A stretch of 32,828 bases of DNA from Candidatus Zhuqueibacterota bacterium (GTDB taxonomy: Bacteria > Zhuqueibacterota > Zhuqueibacteria > Zhuqueibacterales > Zhuqueibacteraceae), in the NCBI GenBank assembly GCA_022616415.1, contig JAKEEU010000064.1, positions 1 to 32,828 of the forward strand. Reading direction: 5' to 3'. The notes below the pieces were generated by a model. It ran no database searches. It worked only from the letters and a program-made list of their open reading frames with translations, and was not told the DNA's origin. Every line of letters begins with the position of its first letter. Position 1 is the first letter of the stretch. Positions 8,001 to 15,083 of this stretch are shown here, one piece after another. A program made the position numbers and the translations under genes.

Positions 8001-10359
8001 CGGCCAGCGCGTTGTGCCGGTCTTCTTTGCACCGGCGGCTGAGGTGTCCTACTCCGACAATTTGGAAATTGTCAGTAACGACACGACCGTCCTGGTTCCT
8101 CTCAATGGCCGGGGCATTGGCCCACAGCCTAAACCGGATATCGCGGTTGAACCGGACTCGCTTGATTTTGGCGTCGTTTGTGGCCCGGTCGATTCGATCA
8201 TCGTCGTCTCGAACGAAGGCGAGGCGGACTTGCGAGTTGACTCACTGCGATTCTCAAATACCGCTTTTTCCACCGATCACCCCGATTCTTTCGTGGTGGC
8301 GCCTGGTAGCAGCAAGAAGATCACCGTTCGTTTCACCCCCGGCAGTGATACCACCGGCACGTTGTCGATATTCAGCAATGATCCGGATACAACTGAGAAC
8401 CCGTTTGTGGTGAATTTGCACGGCAAAGGCGGGGTTCCGGATATTGCCGGCGTGTCTGAAGTGAAGTTTGACACGGTCAGTGCTGCCTGTAGCGGTCCTA
8501 CCGATTCGACAAGGCAAATTTATGTGATCCGCAATGTAGGGATTTGCGACTTGCAGATTGACAGCTTGACCGTTACCGGCGATTTTTCGATCATTTCCGG
8601 AGGCGGCGCGCAAACCATTGCGCCAAACGACAGCGCTAATGTGGTATTGCAATTTGCACCCCAAGCGCCGGTGGCTCACGTTGACACGCTTAGGGTTTTT
8701 AGCAATGATTCGGATGAGTCGCCGTTTAAGGTAGTCCTGCGCGGCGTCGGTGTGGCGGTGCCAACAATCGCAGTGGAACCGGACACGCTCGATTTTGGCG
8801 ATGTTCCTGCCGGCAGCAGCAAACGCTTGACGATCAAGATTACGAGCCGGGGGGTGATAACTTTGAGAGTGGACAGCCTGGTGAGCTCCTGCCGTCCGGT
8901 TTTCACCACTGAGGCGGATGAATTCACGTTGGCTTGCGGCGAGGACAGCTCGGTGACGGTCGCTTTCTCGCCCATCGTGCCTGGCCCCATCGAGTGTACG
9001 CTGTCGATTTACACCAACGACCCGGGAAACAACCCGGTAGTGGTGACGCTGCTCGGCAACGGGGTTGCTGGCATCCTGGCCGTTTGCAAACTACCGGCTC
9101 CCCAGATTGCATGTCTTGGCGACACCACAGATTCTTTTCAATATACCTTATGCAACGTTGGAAACGCGCCGTTGACCATTTCAAATTTGCGGTTGGCTTT
9201 GGGCAAGGCATTTTTTCTGGAACCACCTTTTGTGAAACCGATCACCTTGGAAAAGGATGAGTCGACCAATGTATTGCTCAAATTCGCACCGCTGCAAGAA
9301 GTAGAGATTGACACTTTGTTGGTCAAAACAGACTCGCCGCTTACGCCCGACAGCAGTTTGATATTAAAAGGAAACGGCAGCAACGAGCCTGGACGAATTC
9401 AGGTGTCGCGTCATCTTGTCGAATTTGACGTGCCTCTCAATGAAACCAAGCAGGAGATCGTGAAGATCACGAACGACGGCTGTCAGGCGCTTGTCATCAC
9501 CGCAGTGGATTTGGAAGCTGATTCCAAATATTTCTCGTTTAAACCGCTGTTCTCTTTGCCGAACACTCTGGAAAGAAGGCAAAGCCTGGAGGTGATGGTT
9601 TCATTCACTGGATATGATTATGGCAGCTTCACCGATTCGCTAAAAATCTCCAGCACACCCGTAAGGGCGGCAACGCCGGCTTTTGAGCGCATTAGATTGT
9701 TGGGGTTTGTTAAAGATGGCGTGTCGTGTTTGGAGGCTCCCAAGCTCGTGGACTTTGGCTTGGTTTCCGTCGGCCAAGTGAAGGTCGAAAGGCTGGCATT
9801 GAGGAATTGCAATACGCAAGGCCGCTTGATTGTCGAGGTTGCACAGCCGCCCAAGCTCGTGGAGTTTAAAGTCATGTCGGACCGCATAGAAATCAATCAG
9901 GGCAACACGCAAACCATCGATGTCGAATTTCGGCCAATCAACGATGGTCTACGCGAAGACATGGTTCGGTTCGTCTATTATGCGCCGAGTGAGCCTGGCG
10001 AGAAAGACTCGGTCACTGTTGTCTTGCGAGGCGCCGGCACTGGAAAAAAGGCTTACGCTCGTCCCAACGCCTTTACGCCAAATGGTGATCGGAAAAACGA
10101 CCTTGCCAAGATTCGCTTTTTCGGATATGAGCGGACCGCGGTCAGTCTCCGAATTTTCGACTTGCGCGGCCTGGAAGTGCGCTATTTCACTTCTTCCGAT
10201 GTGAAACAGGATGTTGACGAGGAGCAGCAGCCGTATTATTTCATCGGCTGGGACGGCCTCGATGTGAGCAAGCAAATGCAATTGCCGGGTGCTTATTTGT
10301 GGATGTTGGAAGAAAACAGCAAAAGAGTCGCCAGCGGCCAGATTGTGCTGATTCGTTAA
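5014..10359 (+). CDS. Giant surface protein: propeller, Ig/ASH repeats, CHU_C end
   Basis: A 1781-residue secreted protein. After a signal peptide (residues about 13-39, cleaved near HVRAQ) come eight PQQ-type propeller blades (about 70-395; recurring DGTIYV...LYAI.PDG..KW). Then come a Big_1-like Ig domain (about 400-492, IQVLIKDQYRNPFPNHPVRF) and eleven tandem repeats of about 105 residues (508-1677) of the ASH/choice-of-anchor-D type ('DFG.v..g......i.N.G...L.i', 'FSNDP..NPF.V.L.G.G'). The last 100 residues (PNAFTPNGDRKND...IFDLRG...GWDG...PGAYLW) resemble the CHU_C/gliding-associated C-terminal domain, a type IX sorting signal in Bacteroidota. It stands directly before a PorP/SprF-like gene, as SprB does before SprF. 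Likely a long cell-surface adhesin or filament; the ligand is unknown. Confidence 0.85.
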   Translation: MPKRERMVACPLMAKRAAPRGAALIIAISIITSAHVRAQSKLADSAWPAFRHDTQMTAFIPAKGPVLPEVKWKAQFGSGALGSPVLGLDGTIYVPGNVDSALYAITPDGKRKWTFVGKVKEGELFVAPPIIGQDGKIYLGSTKNIFYAINPNGSKRWSLTLGGAINFSANIGNDGTIYVAAQDCNLYAITPDGNIKWKVNIDRLPANGPAIAEDGKIYVVAGEFLKGFKPDGTLQLEFDNPDMDPLNGLMVEGKKLFYITSLDKPLLRAINNSPRILWEQELDPSFRGALLPALGKDGRIYFPTEEEGGVVALDHNGNKRWIFTVPGALNLTELVVDDSNHVYLVNDKLGLTSVSADGKLRWSLPEVRCAFSPAIGADGTIYVTSDKKLYAIGPQSPFAVNLSKVLGDAQRGCIRSILANPIQVLIKDQYRNPFPNHPVRFRVLSGGGSPVDTTVLTDGAGIAQVFWTLDSLAGEQRLEASSQIGSSPLAGSPQIFAAIAQTPKISGAPALVFDPTAVKNTSEKAYTIRNDSDCNLVINNLEILNDAEGNFALVLNAAQPVNVQPGESLAVSVQYTPQDCNADSATLRISSDDPQTPQFDVTLRGLVLQEPDIEVPNNPIDFGEICRDSAKTLPLPISNTGCVALMITAVANSNPAFRVVNFLPFSIPSGEQAFLNIEFKPTGSILYNDTLSIFSNDPDENPFKVGLRGEGVGPLIALETTPRDSGKVCFGGTATTELCIFNPSACTLRVDSIRFIIHPIKPAPIEMAGKVSSQTMTAPIFIPPNGRVCVTFDVDDVKSDFEVCVRVRSNAINDPAVRCIRWKVIQPVIAGDETVDFGKVLVNTSKQDTARVWNADGCDVIINSLEIKGGNTSAFSLGSFVLPDTLKAADTTGIPIIFAPKREGQHTDTLFVFNNDLKHNPLKIALTGVGGDCPAAISVKPTALQYGDVSVGDTVSKGLAISNEGCDTLRVTDMHNTLPAIFYVNAADKKFNLAPGGQRVVPVFFAPAAEVSYSDNLEIVSNDTTVLVPLNGRGIGPQPKPDIAVEPDSLDFGVVCGPVDSIIVVSNEGEADLRVDSLRFSNTAFSTDHPDSFVVAPGSSKKITVRFTPGSDTTGTLSIFSNDPDTTENPFVVNLHGKGGVPDIAGVSEVKFDTVSAACSGPTDSTRQIYVIRNVGICDLQIDSLTVTGDFSIISGGGAQTIAPNDSANVVLQFAPQAPVAHVDTLRVFSNDSDESPFKVVLRGVGVAVPTIAVEPDTLDFGDVPAGSSKRLTIKITSRGVITLRVDSLVSSCRPVFTTEADEFTLACGEDSSVTVAFSPIVPGPIECTLSIYTNDPGNNPVVVTLLGNGVAGILAVCKLPAPQIACLGDTTDSFQYTLCNVGNAPLTISNLRLALGKAFFLEPPFVKPITLEKDESTNVLLKFAPLQEVEIDTLLVKTDSPLTPDSSLILKGNGSNEPGRIQVSRHLVEFDVPLNETKQEIVKITNDGCQALVITAVDLEADSKYFSFKPLFSLPNTLERRQSLEVMVSFTGYDYGSFTDSLKISSTPVRAATPAFERIRLLGFVKDGVSCLEAPKLVDFGLVSVGQVKVERLALRNCNTQGRLIVEVAQPPKLVEFKVMSDRIEINQGNTQTIDVEFRPINDGLREDMVRFVYYAPSEPGEKDSVTVVLRGAGTGKKAYARPNAFTPNGDRKNDLAKIRFFGYERTAVSLRIFDLRGLEVRYFTSSDVKQDVDEEQQPYYFIGWDGLDVSKQMQLPGAYLWMLEENSKRVASGQIVLIR

Positions 10360-10478
10360 CACGCTGACAAGCGCGGACTGCATGGACATGCGCGGATAAA
10401 AATATATTCATTAGTTTGAACGCAGAAGTCTGAAGTAAATTTGACATGTTGCGTTACACTCTACCTGGGTGATCTGCT

Positions 10479-12308
10479 ATGAAAAAAACAACTTGCCATC
10501 TCATCTTTTTCGTTGCCGTCATTGTCGCATTGTTGGTAGGGGCGAACGTGGCGAATGCGCAGAACCTGATTATCGCCAACCCGGCGGATCGCGGCGACGC
10601 GCGCGCCGGCCTCGTCAACCCGGCGCTGGCGGTTTGGCAGGATCCCATTTTCACCTTGGGCAGCAAAGTTCTGCACTACGGCGTTTCGGAGGGCGGCCTC
10701 GATCTGCGCAATAGTTATTTCAGCTTGACCACCTCCAATCGCAGCTTTGGCGGCTTCGAGGCTTTGGGCTACGGCTTGCAAGGCCAGATTTTGCAAACGC
10801 CCCTGTTCAATGCGGTCGCCATGAACGCGATGCTCGGAAAAAAAATACACGAGAAAATCGCGGTGGCGGTGAATGTTGGATTCATCAACCGCTCGTTTGA
10901 CCGCAGCCAATTCAACGTCGAGGTCGAAGACGACCCGCTGTTCAACCGGCTTTCCAAATGGGTCTTTCCGGATGTCGGCCTCGGCGTGGCTGCCGTGCCG
11001 AATCGCTACGTGACGCTGGCGTTGAGCGTCGCCCATCTCACGCAGTTGGACCTCAGCGTGGACTACAAATCAGCGCGGATGCCGATCGGCTTCAACGCCG
11101 GCGCCGTAGTTGGCTTGGGGCATTTTCGCGCGCTCCTCGGCGTGGCGCGTGATGAAAACGAAACTTTGCCGTCGATCGCGTTTGAAAGCTTTCGCCCCGA
11201 GCTGGGCTTGCTCCGCCTCGGCTTTGGCCGCGAGGCGGCGACGTTCGAGGGGCTGGTTTACGTCATGCGCGGCGTGAGCTTGAGCTACCGCTACAATTAC
11301 CCGGTCAATGAATTGCGCCTCGCCAGCAGCGGCTCGCATGAATTGGGTTTGGTGTTCAATTTCAAGCGCAATCGCTCGCTTTACGAGGTGGAATGGCTGG
11401 AGCCGGAACTCACGCGCAAACCAGTCATCAATCCGGCAACCGCCTTCGTGGTGGAATCGGTTTTCGATACTTTGTATTATGTCGATAAATTGATTCGGCG
11501 TCATATTGGCGCCGGCATTGATTCCGCCGCCTTGGCGGATTTGCCGCAAGATCTCTTTTTCTCGACGGACAGCCTCGAGCCCGAGTTGCCCAAAATCGGC
11601 GCGAAACGGCTGTTGAACGTGATCGAAGCGACCGAGAGCGCCGTCAAAAAGTTCGAGATTCCGACGGAACGCGAGGCGATCATATACGCCATGAAGAAGG
11701 ATCACACGCCAAGGTACCTTGAATTTTTACAAAAAGTGGTGGCGCAGCAGAAGCACGATTCGGAATTTCGCACCCGCATCGTCATTCCGGCGGATGGAAA
11801 ACGCGCCTATTTGTTGTTGAAGTACTTGTCGCTTTTTGGCGAGCTGACCGACCAGATTGAGATCGCCGTGCGTGATTCCGCCCGTGTTGCAATAGCAGGC
11901 AATTTGGGTGGCCGCAGGCTACCACCGAGCATTTTCTATCGAAAGATTTTGGCACCGCCGGATACGTTTAAATTCGATCTCAACCTCAAAGATTTGCGCT
12001 GGGGGCCGGAGTGGTGGACGTTTATTTTGGAAGATGCCAACGGCAAAGAGCTGCTCAGCACCTCGGGTGAAAAACAAATTCTGCGGCGATACATTTGGGA
12101 TTGGAAACGCCCCTTGGACGGTGAAATTCCGTTGCCCGGCACGTACTACTATTATCTGCGCTGGAAGTCCGGCGATGGCCAGGTTTATACCTCTCCGAAG
12201 AAGCCGCTGGTCGTCAGCCGCTACAACCGGCACATCAACATCGAGATTTCACGGGAAAAAGAGTTTAAGCCGAATCCGAAAGCGCGAGCAACGATAGTGG
12301 TCAATTGA
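10479..12308 (+). CDS. PorP/SprF-like outer-membrane barrel with extra C-terminal domain
   Basis: A 609-residue outer-membrane protein. It has a signal peptide (MKKTTCHLIFF to about residue 27) and then a PorP/SprF-like barrel (about 27-312). Family traits are the opening 'NPADRGDARAGLVNPALAVW', PDVGLGVAAVPNRYVTLALSVAHL, and the closing SYRYNYPVNELRLASSGSHELGLVFNF. SprF-type proteins assist export or anchoring of a cognate CHU_C-tailed protein, here presumably the giant protein 119 bases upstream. Unlike typical members of about 300-350 residues, this one continues for almost 300 more: a helical part (LLNVIEATESAVKKFEIPTERE) and a beta-rich end (WGPEWWTFILEDANGKEL, GEIPLPGTYYYYLRW) that resembles a FlgD-like Ig fold. 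That extension probably lies in the periplasm and could touch the motor genes downstream. No OmpA peptidoglycan-binding motif is seen. Confidence 0.75.
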   Translation: MKKTTCHLIFFVAVIVALLVGANVANAQNLIIANPADRGDARAGLVNPALAVWQDPIFTLGSKVLHYGVSEGGLDLRNSYFSLTTSNRSFGGFEALGYGLQGQILQTPLFNAVAMNAMLGKKIHEKIAVAVNVGFINRSFDRSQFNVEVEDDPLFNRLSKWVFPDVGLGVAAVPNRYVTLALSVAHLTQLDLSVDYKSARMPIGFNAGAVVGLGHFRALLGVARDENETLPSIAFESFRPELGLLRLGFGREAATFEGLVYVMRGVSLSYRYNYPVNELRLASSGSHELGLVFNFKRNRSLYEVEWLEPELTRKPVINPATAFVVESVFDTLYYVDKLIRRHIGAGIDSAALADLPQDLFFSTDSLEPELPKIGAKRLLNVIEATESAVKKFEIPTEREAIIYAMKKDHTPRYLEFLQKVVAQQKHDSEFRTRIVIPADGKRAYLLLKYLSLFGELTDQIEIAVRDSARVAIAGNLGGRRLPPSIFYRKILAPPDTFKFDLNLKDLRWGPEWWTFILEDANGKELLSTSGEKQILRRYIWDWKRPLDGEIPLPGTYYYYLRWKSGDGQVYTSPKKPLVVSRYNRHINIEISREKEFKPNPKARATIVVN

Positions 12309-12423
12309 GCGTAAGCTCAAGCTTGTGGGTCCGGCCTCCGCAATGACGCCGTACTTGGTGATGATTTACCGTTTTGAAAATCCAATCATTATTTAGTGGA
12401 ATTTTTTACGGAGAGATTGCACT

Positions 12424-14025
12424 ATGTTTCGATATCGCGCAACGAGCCTGGTTCTGATCGTCACGTTATTGCTCTTGGTGTTGGCCGCCGGGCTGGCGTT
12501 CGGGTTCCAACAGGACTCGACGAGCGCGCCGGCTCAACAACAGCCGCTTGACACCATGCCCCAAACTTCCGGAATGGCGGGACAAACCGCGACTCCGGCC
12601 GAAGCGCCCAAGAACGGCATGGCCACTAATTTTTCGCAGGTGACCGACCAGGGCGGGCCGGTCATGTATCCGATTTATGGCGTCTTTATCGTTGGTCTCG
12701 GTGTGGTGATATTTCAATTCGTCCGCATCTTTTTCGATAGACGCTACGCGAAACCGATTAAAACGACGATTGAAAAAATGATGGTCGACGAAGGGGGACA
12801 CACCGAGGAAAAAATCGCGCGAATTGCGCAATTAACCGATCAATATGGAAAATCCAATTTGGCCAGGCTGTTGGGCAAGCTGTGCGATCTTTGGCAGCGC
12901 GATCCGAGCGCCGAAGCGCTGCAAGTAGAGATCGACGGCTACGTCAGCTCGGTCAAAGAACGTTACGAAATCGGACGGAATTTCGCCATTTTGCTCTCCG
13001 ATACGGCCGGTGCGCTCGGCCTGCTCGGAACGGTCCTGGGCATGTATATAACCTTTATGCCCGGCCAACTGGAGTCTTCACAAATTATTTCCGGCATGGG
13101 CGTGGCTTTGGTGACCACGATCAGCGGTTTGGTGGTGAGCATTATTCTGAATTTTGCGATTTCGTGGGCGCATTCGACTTTTCACTCCCATTTGGAAAGT
13201 GTGACTGAGTTTGCCGACGAGTTCCGCAACCGGTTTGGCCGCGGCCAGGCGCACGCTGCCGGCGCCACCATCAAGGAAGTTCGCGTGATTGAAAAAGCCG
13301 CGCTGCCGGGAACTCCAAGTGAGATCGGCGTGGCGGCATTTGCGGACGGCGTCGACGCTGAGAAGGTGAAACGTCCGCATCGCGAGCCGGCCAAGATCAG
13401 AATCCTCGGCGGCGACAAGCAGGTTGCCGACGCGGGCGCACCGTTGCCGAAACCGCTGGAAATCGCCGTGACCGATCAATACGGCGATCCTATGAAAAAC
13501 TTGACCGTCATGTTTGAAACCAACGGCAGCTTGGTCACCTTCGACAACAACGACGCCGTCAAGCGCGTCGATACGGATATCGACGGCCGGGCTAAAGTTC
13601 ACGCCCGCCTGGGAAAGCTTATCGGAAAATATACGATTGTCGCGCGCGTTAACGGCAAGGTGAATTTGAGTGAGCAATTTGAGGTGGAAAGTCGGCCCGG
13701 CGCGCCGGAAAAAGTGCACGTGCTTTCCGGCCATTTGCAAATGGCCCAAGCCGGCGTGCCTTTGCCGGAACCGTTGAGCCTGAAATTGGAAGACGCCTGC
13801 GGCAATCCGGTGCCGGATCAACCGGTCGTTTTTGAAGTGACTTATAATAGCGGCCGGCTGGAGCGCGGCAAATCCCGCGTGGAAGTTCATACCGATGATG
13901 AAGGGATTGCCTCCGTCGGTTTCCGGCTCGGCGAAACACCCGGCGCCAACATCGTCAAAGCCATAAGCAAATCCAAAGGCGGCCGCCGGCTCGAGGTATC
14001 CTTTGAATCCATGGGAAAGGAGTAG
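12424..14025 (+). CDS. MotA/TolQ/ExbB-type channel with two C-terminal Ig-like domains
   Basis: A 533-residue inner-membrane protein, with GGAGAG just upstream of the ATG. Hydrophobic spans lie at about 8-28 (signal-like), 81-103, 186-212 and 222-248. The last two carry the family signature: GALGLLGTVLGMYITF with T203, and GVALVTTISGLVVSI with T231/T232, residues placed like those lining the ion path of ExbB/TolQ. Between spans two and three is the expected basic, helical cytoplasmic region. Beyond the channel, a Pro/Ala/Lys linker leads to two tandem Big_1 (invasin-type) Ig domains (about 321-423 and 426-529; both have 'aG.PLP.PL.......D..G.P', followed by 'D.dG.A.v...LG'). Canonical ExbB topology puts this tail in the cytoplasm, which is unusual for Ig domains. 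It forms a motor with the two ExbD-like proteins that follow, nine bases downstream for the first. Confidence 0.85.
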   Translation: MFRYRATSLVLIVTLLLLVLAAGLAFGFQQDSTSAPAQQQPLDTMPQTSGMAGQTATPAEAPKNGMATNFSQVTDQGGPVMYPIYGVFIVGLGVVIFQFVRIFFDRRYAKPIKTTIEKMMVDEGGHTEEKIARIAQLTDQYGKSNLARLLGKLCDLWQRDPSAEALQVEIDGYVSSVKERYEIGRNFAILLSDTAGALGLLGTVLGMYITFMPGQLESSQIISGMGVALVTTISGLVVSIILNFAISWAHSTFHSHLESVTEFADEFRNRFGRGQAHAAGATIKEVRVIEKAALPGTPSEIGVAAFADGVDAEKVKRPHREPAKIRILGGDKQVADAGAPLPKPLEIAVTDQYGDPMKNLTVMFETNGSLVTFDNNDAVKRVDTDIDGRAKVHARLGKLIGKYTIVARVNGKVNLSEQFEVESRPGAPEKVHVLSGHLQMAQAGVPLPEPLSLKLEDACGNPVPDQPVVFEVTYNSGRLERGKSRVEVHTDDEGIASVGFRLGETPGANIVKAISKSKGGRRLEVSFESMGKE

Positions 14026-14034
14026 GATTCGGTC

Positions 14035-14445
14035 ATGAATGGCGGTGGCATGATTGTTCGATTGATCGACGTCTGCATGATTTTGCTCTTTGGCTTCATT
14101 TGCTGCTCCGAATTGAGCCAAAGCGAGATCGTGCTTCCCAAGACTGTGGAATTGCCGGCGGCGAACCCGGATCCGGAGGTGGTGGTTTTCGTCAGCATCT
14201 GGAAAAACGGTTTGTACCAGTTCGGCAAAGACCAAGAATATAACGCCTACGACACGCAGGTGTTGGAAAACTACATACAAAGAGAAAAAGATCGCATCGC
14301 CCGTGCCGGCCACAAAATACGCGTACGCTTCCGCGCCAATCATGACACGCCGATGAAATATGTCATGGCCGCCGCGGATGTTTGCGACAAAGTCGGCGTC
14401 CTCAAAACCGTCGACGTGCGCTTGGGGTCGAAAGTGACGAACTAA
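14035..14445 (+). CDS. ExbD/TolR-like motor subunit 1
   Basis: A 136-residue protein with one N-terminal membrane span (about 7-26). D12 in MIVRLIDVCMILLFGFI corresponds to the proton-carrying Asp of ExbD/TolR/MotB. The remaining 105 residues are a periplasmic domain with the ExbD-like order of strands and helices (VVVFVSIWKNGLYQFG, then a long helix, then IRVRFRANHDTP, then KYVMAAADVCDKVGVLKTVDVRLG). It begins nine bases after the channel gene, so the two are translationally close. It differs clearly from the second ExbD-like protein at 14676, which suggests a channel with two kinds of rod subunit, as with AglQ and AglS of Myxococcus. Confidence 0.85.
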   Translation: MNGGGMIVRLIDVCMILLFGFICCSELSQSEIVLPKTVELPAANPDPEVVVFVSIWKNGLYQFGKDQEYNAYDTQVLENYIQREKDRIARAGHKIRVRFRANHDTPMKYVMAAADVCDKVGVLKTVDVRLGSKVTN

Positions 14446-14451
14446 AAGAGA

Positions 14452-14618
14452 GTTCGTAGTAGCGCCCACGGGCGTAGCCTTTAGGCGCAAAAATTCTGCT
14501 TTTAAACAAAGCTTGAATTATTCATCGTGTTTTCGTTTCATCACACTTTCACGCCTGCCCCGCTCCGCCTTTCTTCATTTTCTTGTGGATTCGGGGCGGA
14601 GAAGGCGTCACTACGAAC
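14452..14618. repeat. Inverted pair of GTAGTARCGCC repeats inside the operon
   Basis: GTTCGTAGTAGCGCC (14452-14466) and GGCGTCACTACGAAC (14604-14618) are near-perfect inverted copies that bracket about 140 bases without a gene. A third copy, GGCGTTACTACGAAC, occurs at 30003-30017. The arrangement looks like a small palindromic or MITE-like insertion between the two ExbD-like genes. Confidence 0.5.
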
Positions 14619-14620
14619 GG

Positions 14621-14674
14621 CTTCGGACTAAATGACTTTGAACTTCGGACTCATAGACTTCGGACTCATTGACT
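14621..14674 (+). repeat. Short tandem repeat ahead of the second ExbD gene
   Basis: Units CTTCGGACTCATAGA and CTTCGGACTCATTGA stand in tandem, preceded by a degenerate copy beginning CTTCGGACTAAATGA. The last unit ends two bases before the ATG at 14676, so the repeat occupies the place of the ribosome-binding site. Confidence 0.6.
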
Positions 14675-14675
14675 T

Positions 14676-15083
14676 ATGGGCAAAGGCAGCATGATCATTC
14701 GTCTGATCGACATTGCGTTGACCGTGCTCTTCGGCTTCATTGCGGTCAGCGACGTCGAGCAAAAGACGCAAGTAAAGTTGCCGCGCGACGTGACTGGCGT
14801 TCCTCAGCAGACCAAGCTCAATACGGTCTCGATTCTCGTCTTGGACGGGCCGCGCTACACGGTGATGGACGGGCCCCGCGAGATTATGAGCGATACGGAT
14901 TTGGAGCGCGTGGAAGAGGTGTTGATCAAAATCAACCAACAGTTTTTGGAGCGCAACGAAGGCGTGATTTTTCTGATTCAGCCGGATCCCAATTCGCCGA
15001 TTCAATTGACGGTGAATGTTTTGGACGTTTGTGAACGCAACCATTTTGTGAAGAATATCAATTATGTCGAGCCTGGTGTATAG
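14676..15083 (+). CDS. ExbD/TolR-like motor subunit 2
   Basis: A 135-residue paralogue-like partner of the previous protein. The N-terminal span MIIRLIDIALTVLFGFIAV has its Asp at D12, the same position as in subunit 1. The periplasmic domain (VSILVLDGPRYTVMDGPRE, a helix with DLERVEEVLIKINQQFLERN, VIFLIQPDPNSPIQLTVNVLDVC) fits the ExbD fold but shares little sequence with subunit 1 outside the span. The ATG at 14676 has no evident Shine-Dalgarno because a tandem repeat precedes it; the ATG at 14691, with AAAGGCAG nearby, is a possible alternative. The reading frame overlaps the next gene by 20 bases, indicating coupled translation with the linker protein. Confidence 0.82.
   Translation: MGKGSMIIRLIDIALTVLFGFIAVSDVEQKTQVKLPRDVTGVPQQTKLNTVSILVLDGPRYTVMDGPREIMSDTDLERVEEVLIKINQQFLERNEGVIFLIQPDPNSPIQLTVNVLDVCERNHFVKNINYVEPGV

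Noticed and set aside
13078..14490. 470-residue minus-strand open frame opposite the ExbB-like and first ExbD-like genes
   Set aside because: Antisense shadow of well-supported genes; His/Arg/Phe-rich composition, no signal, no motif, no ribosome site.
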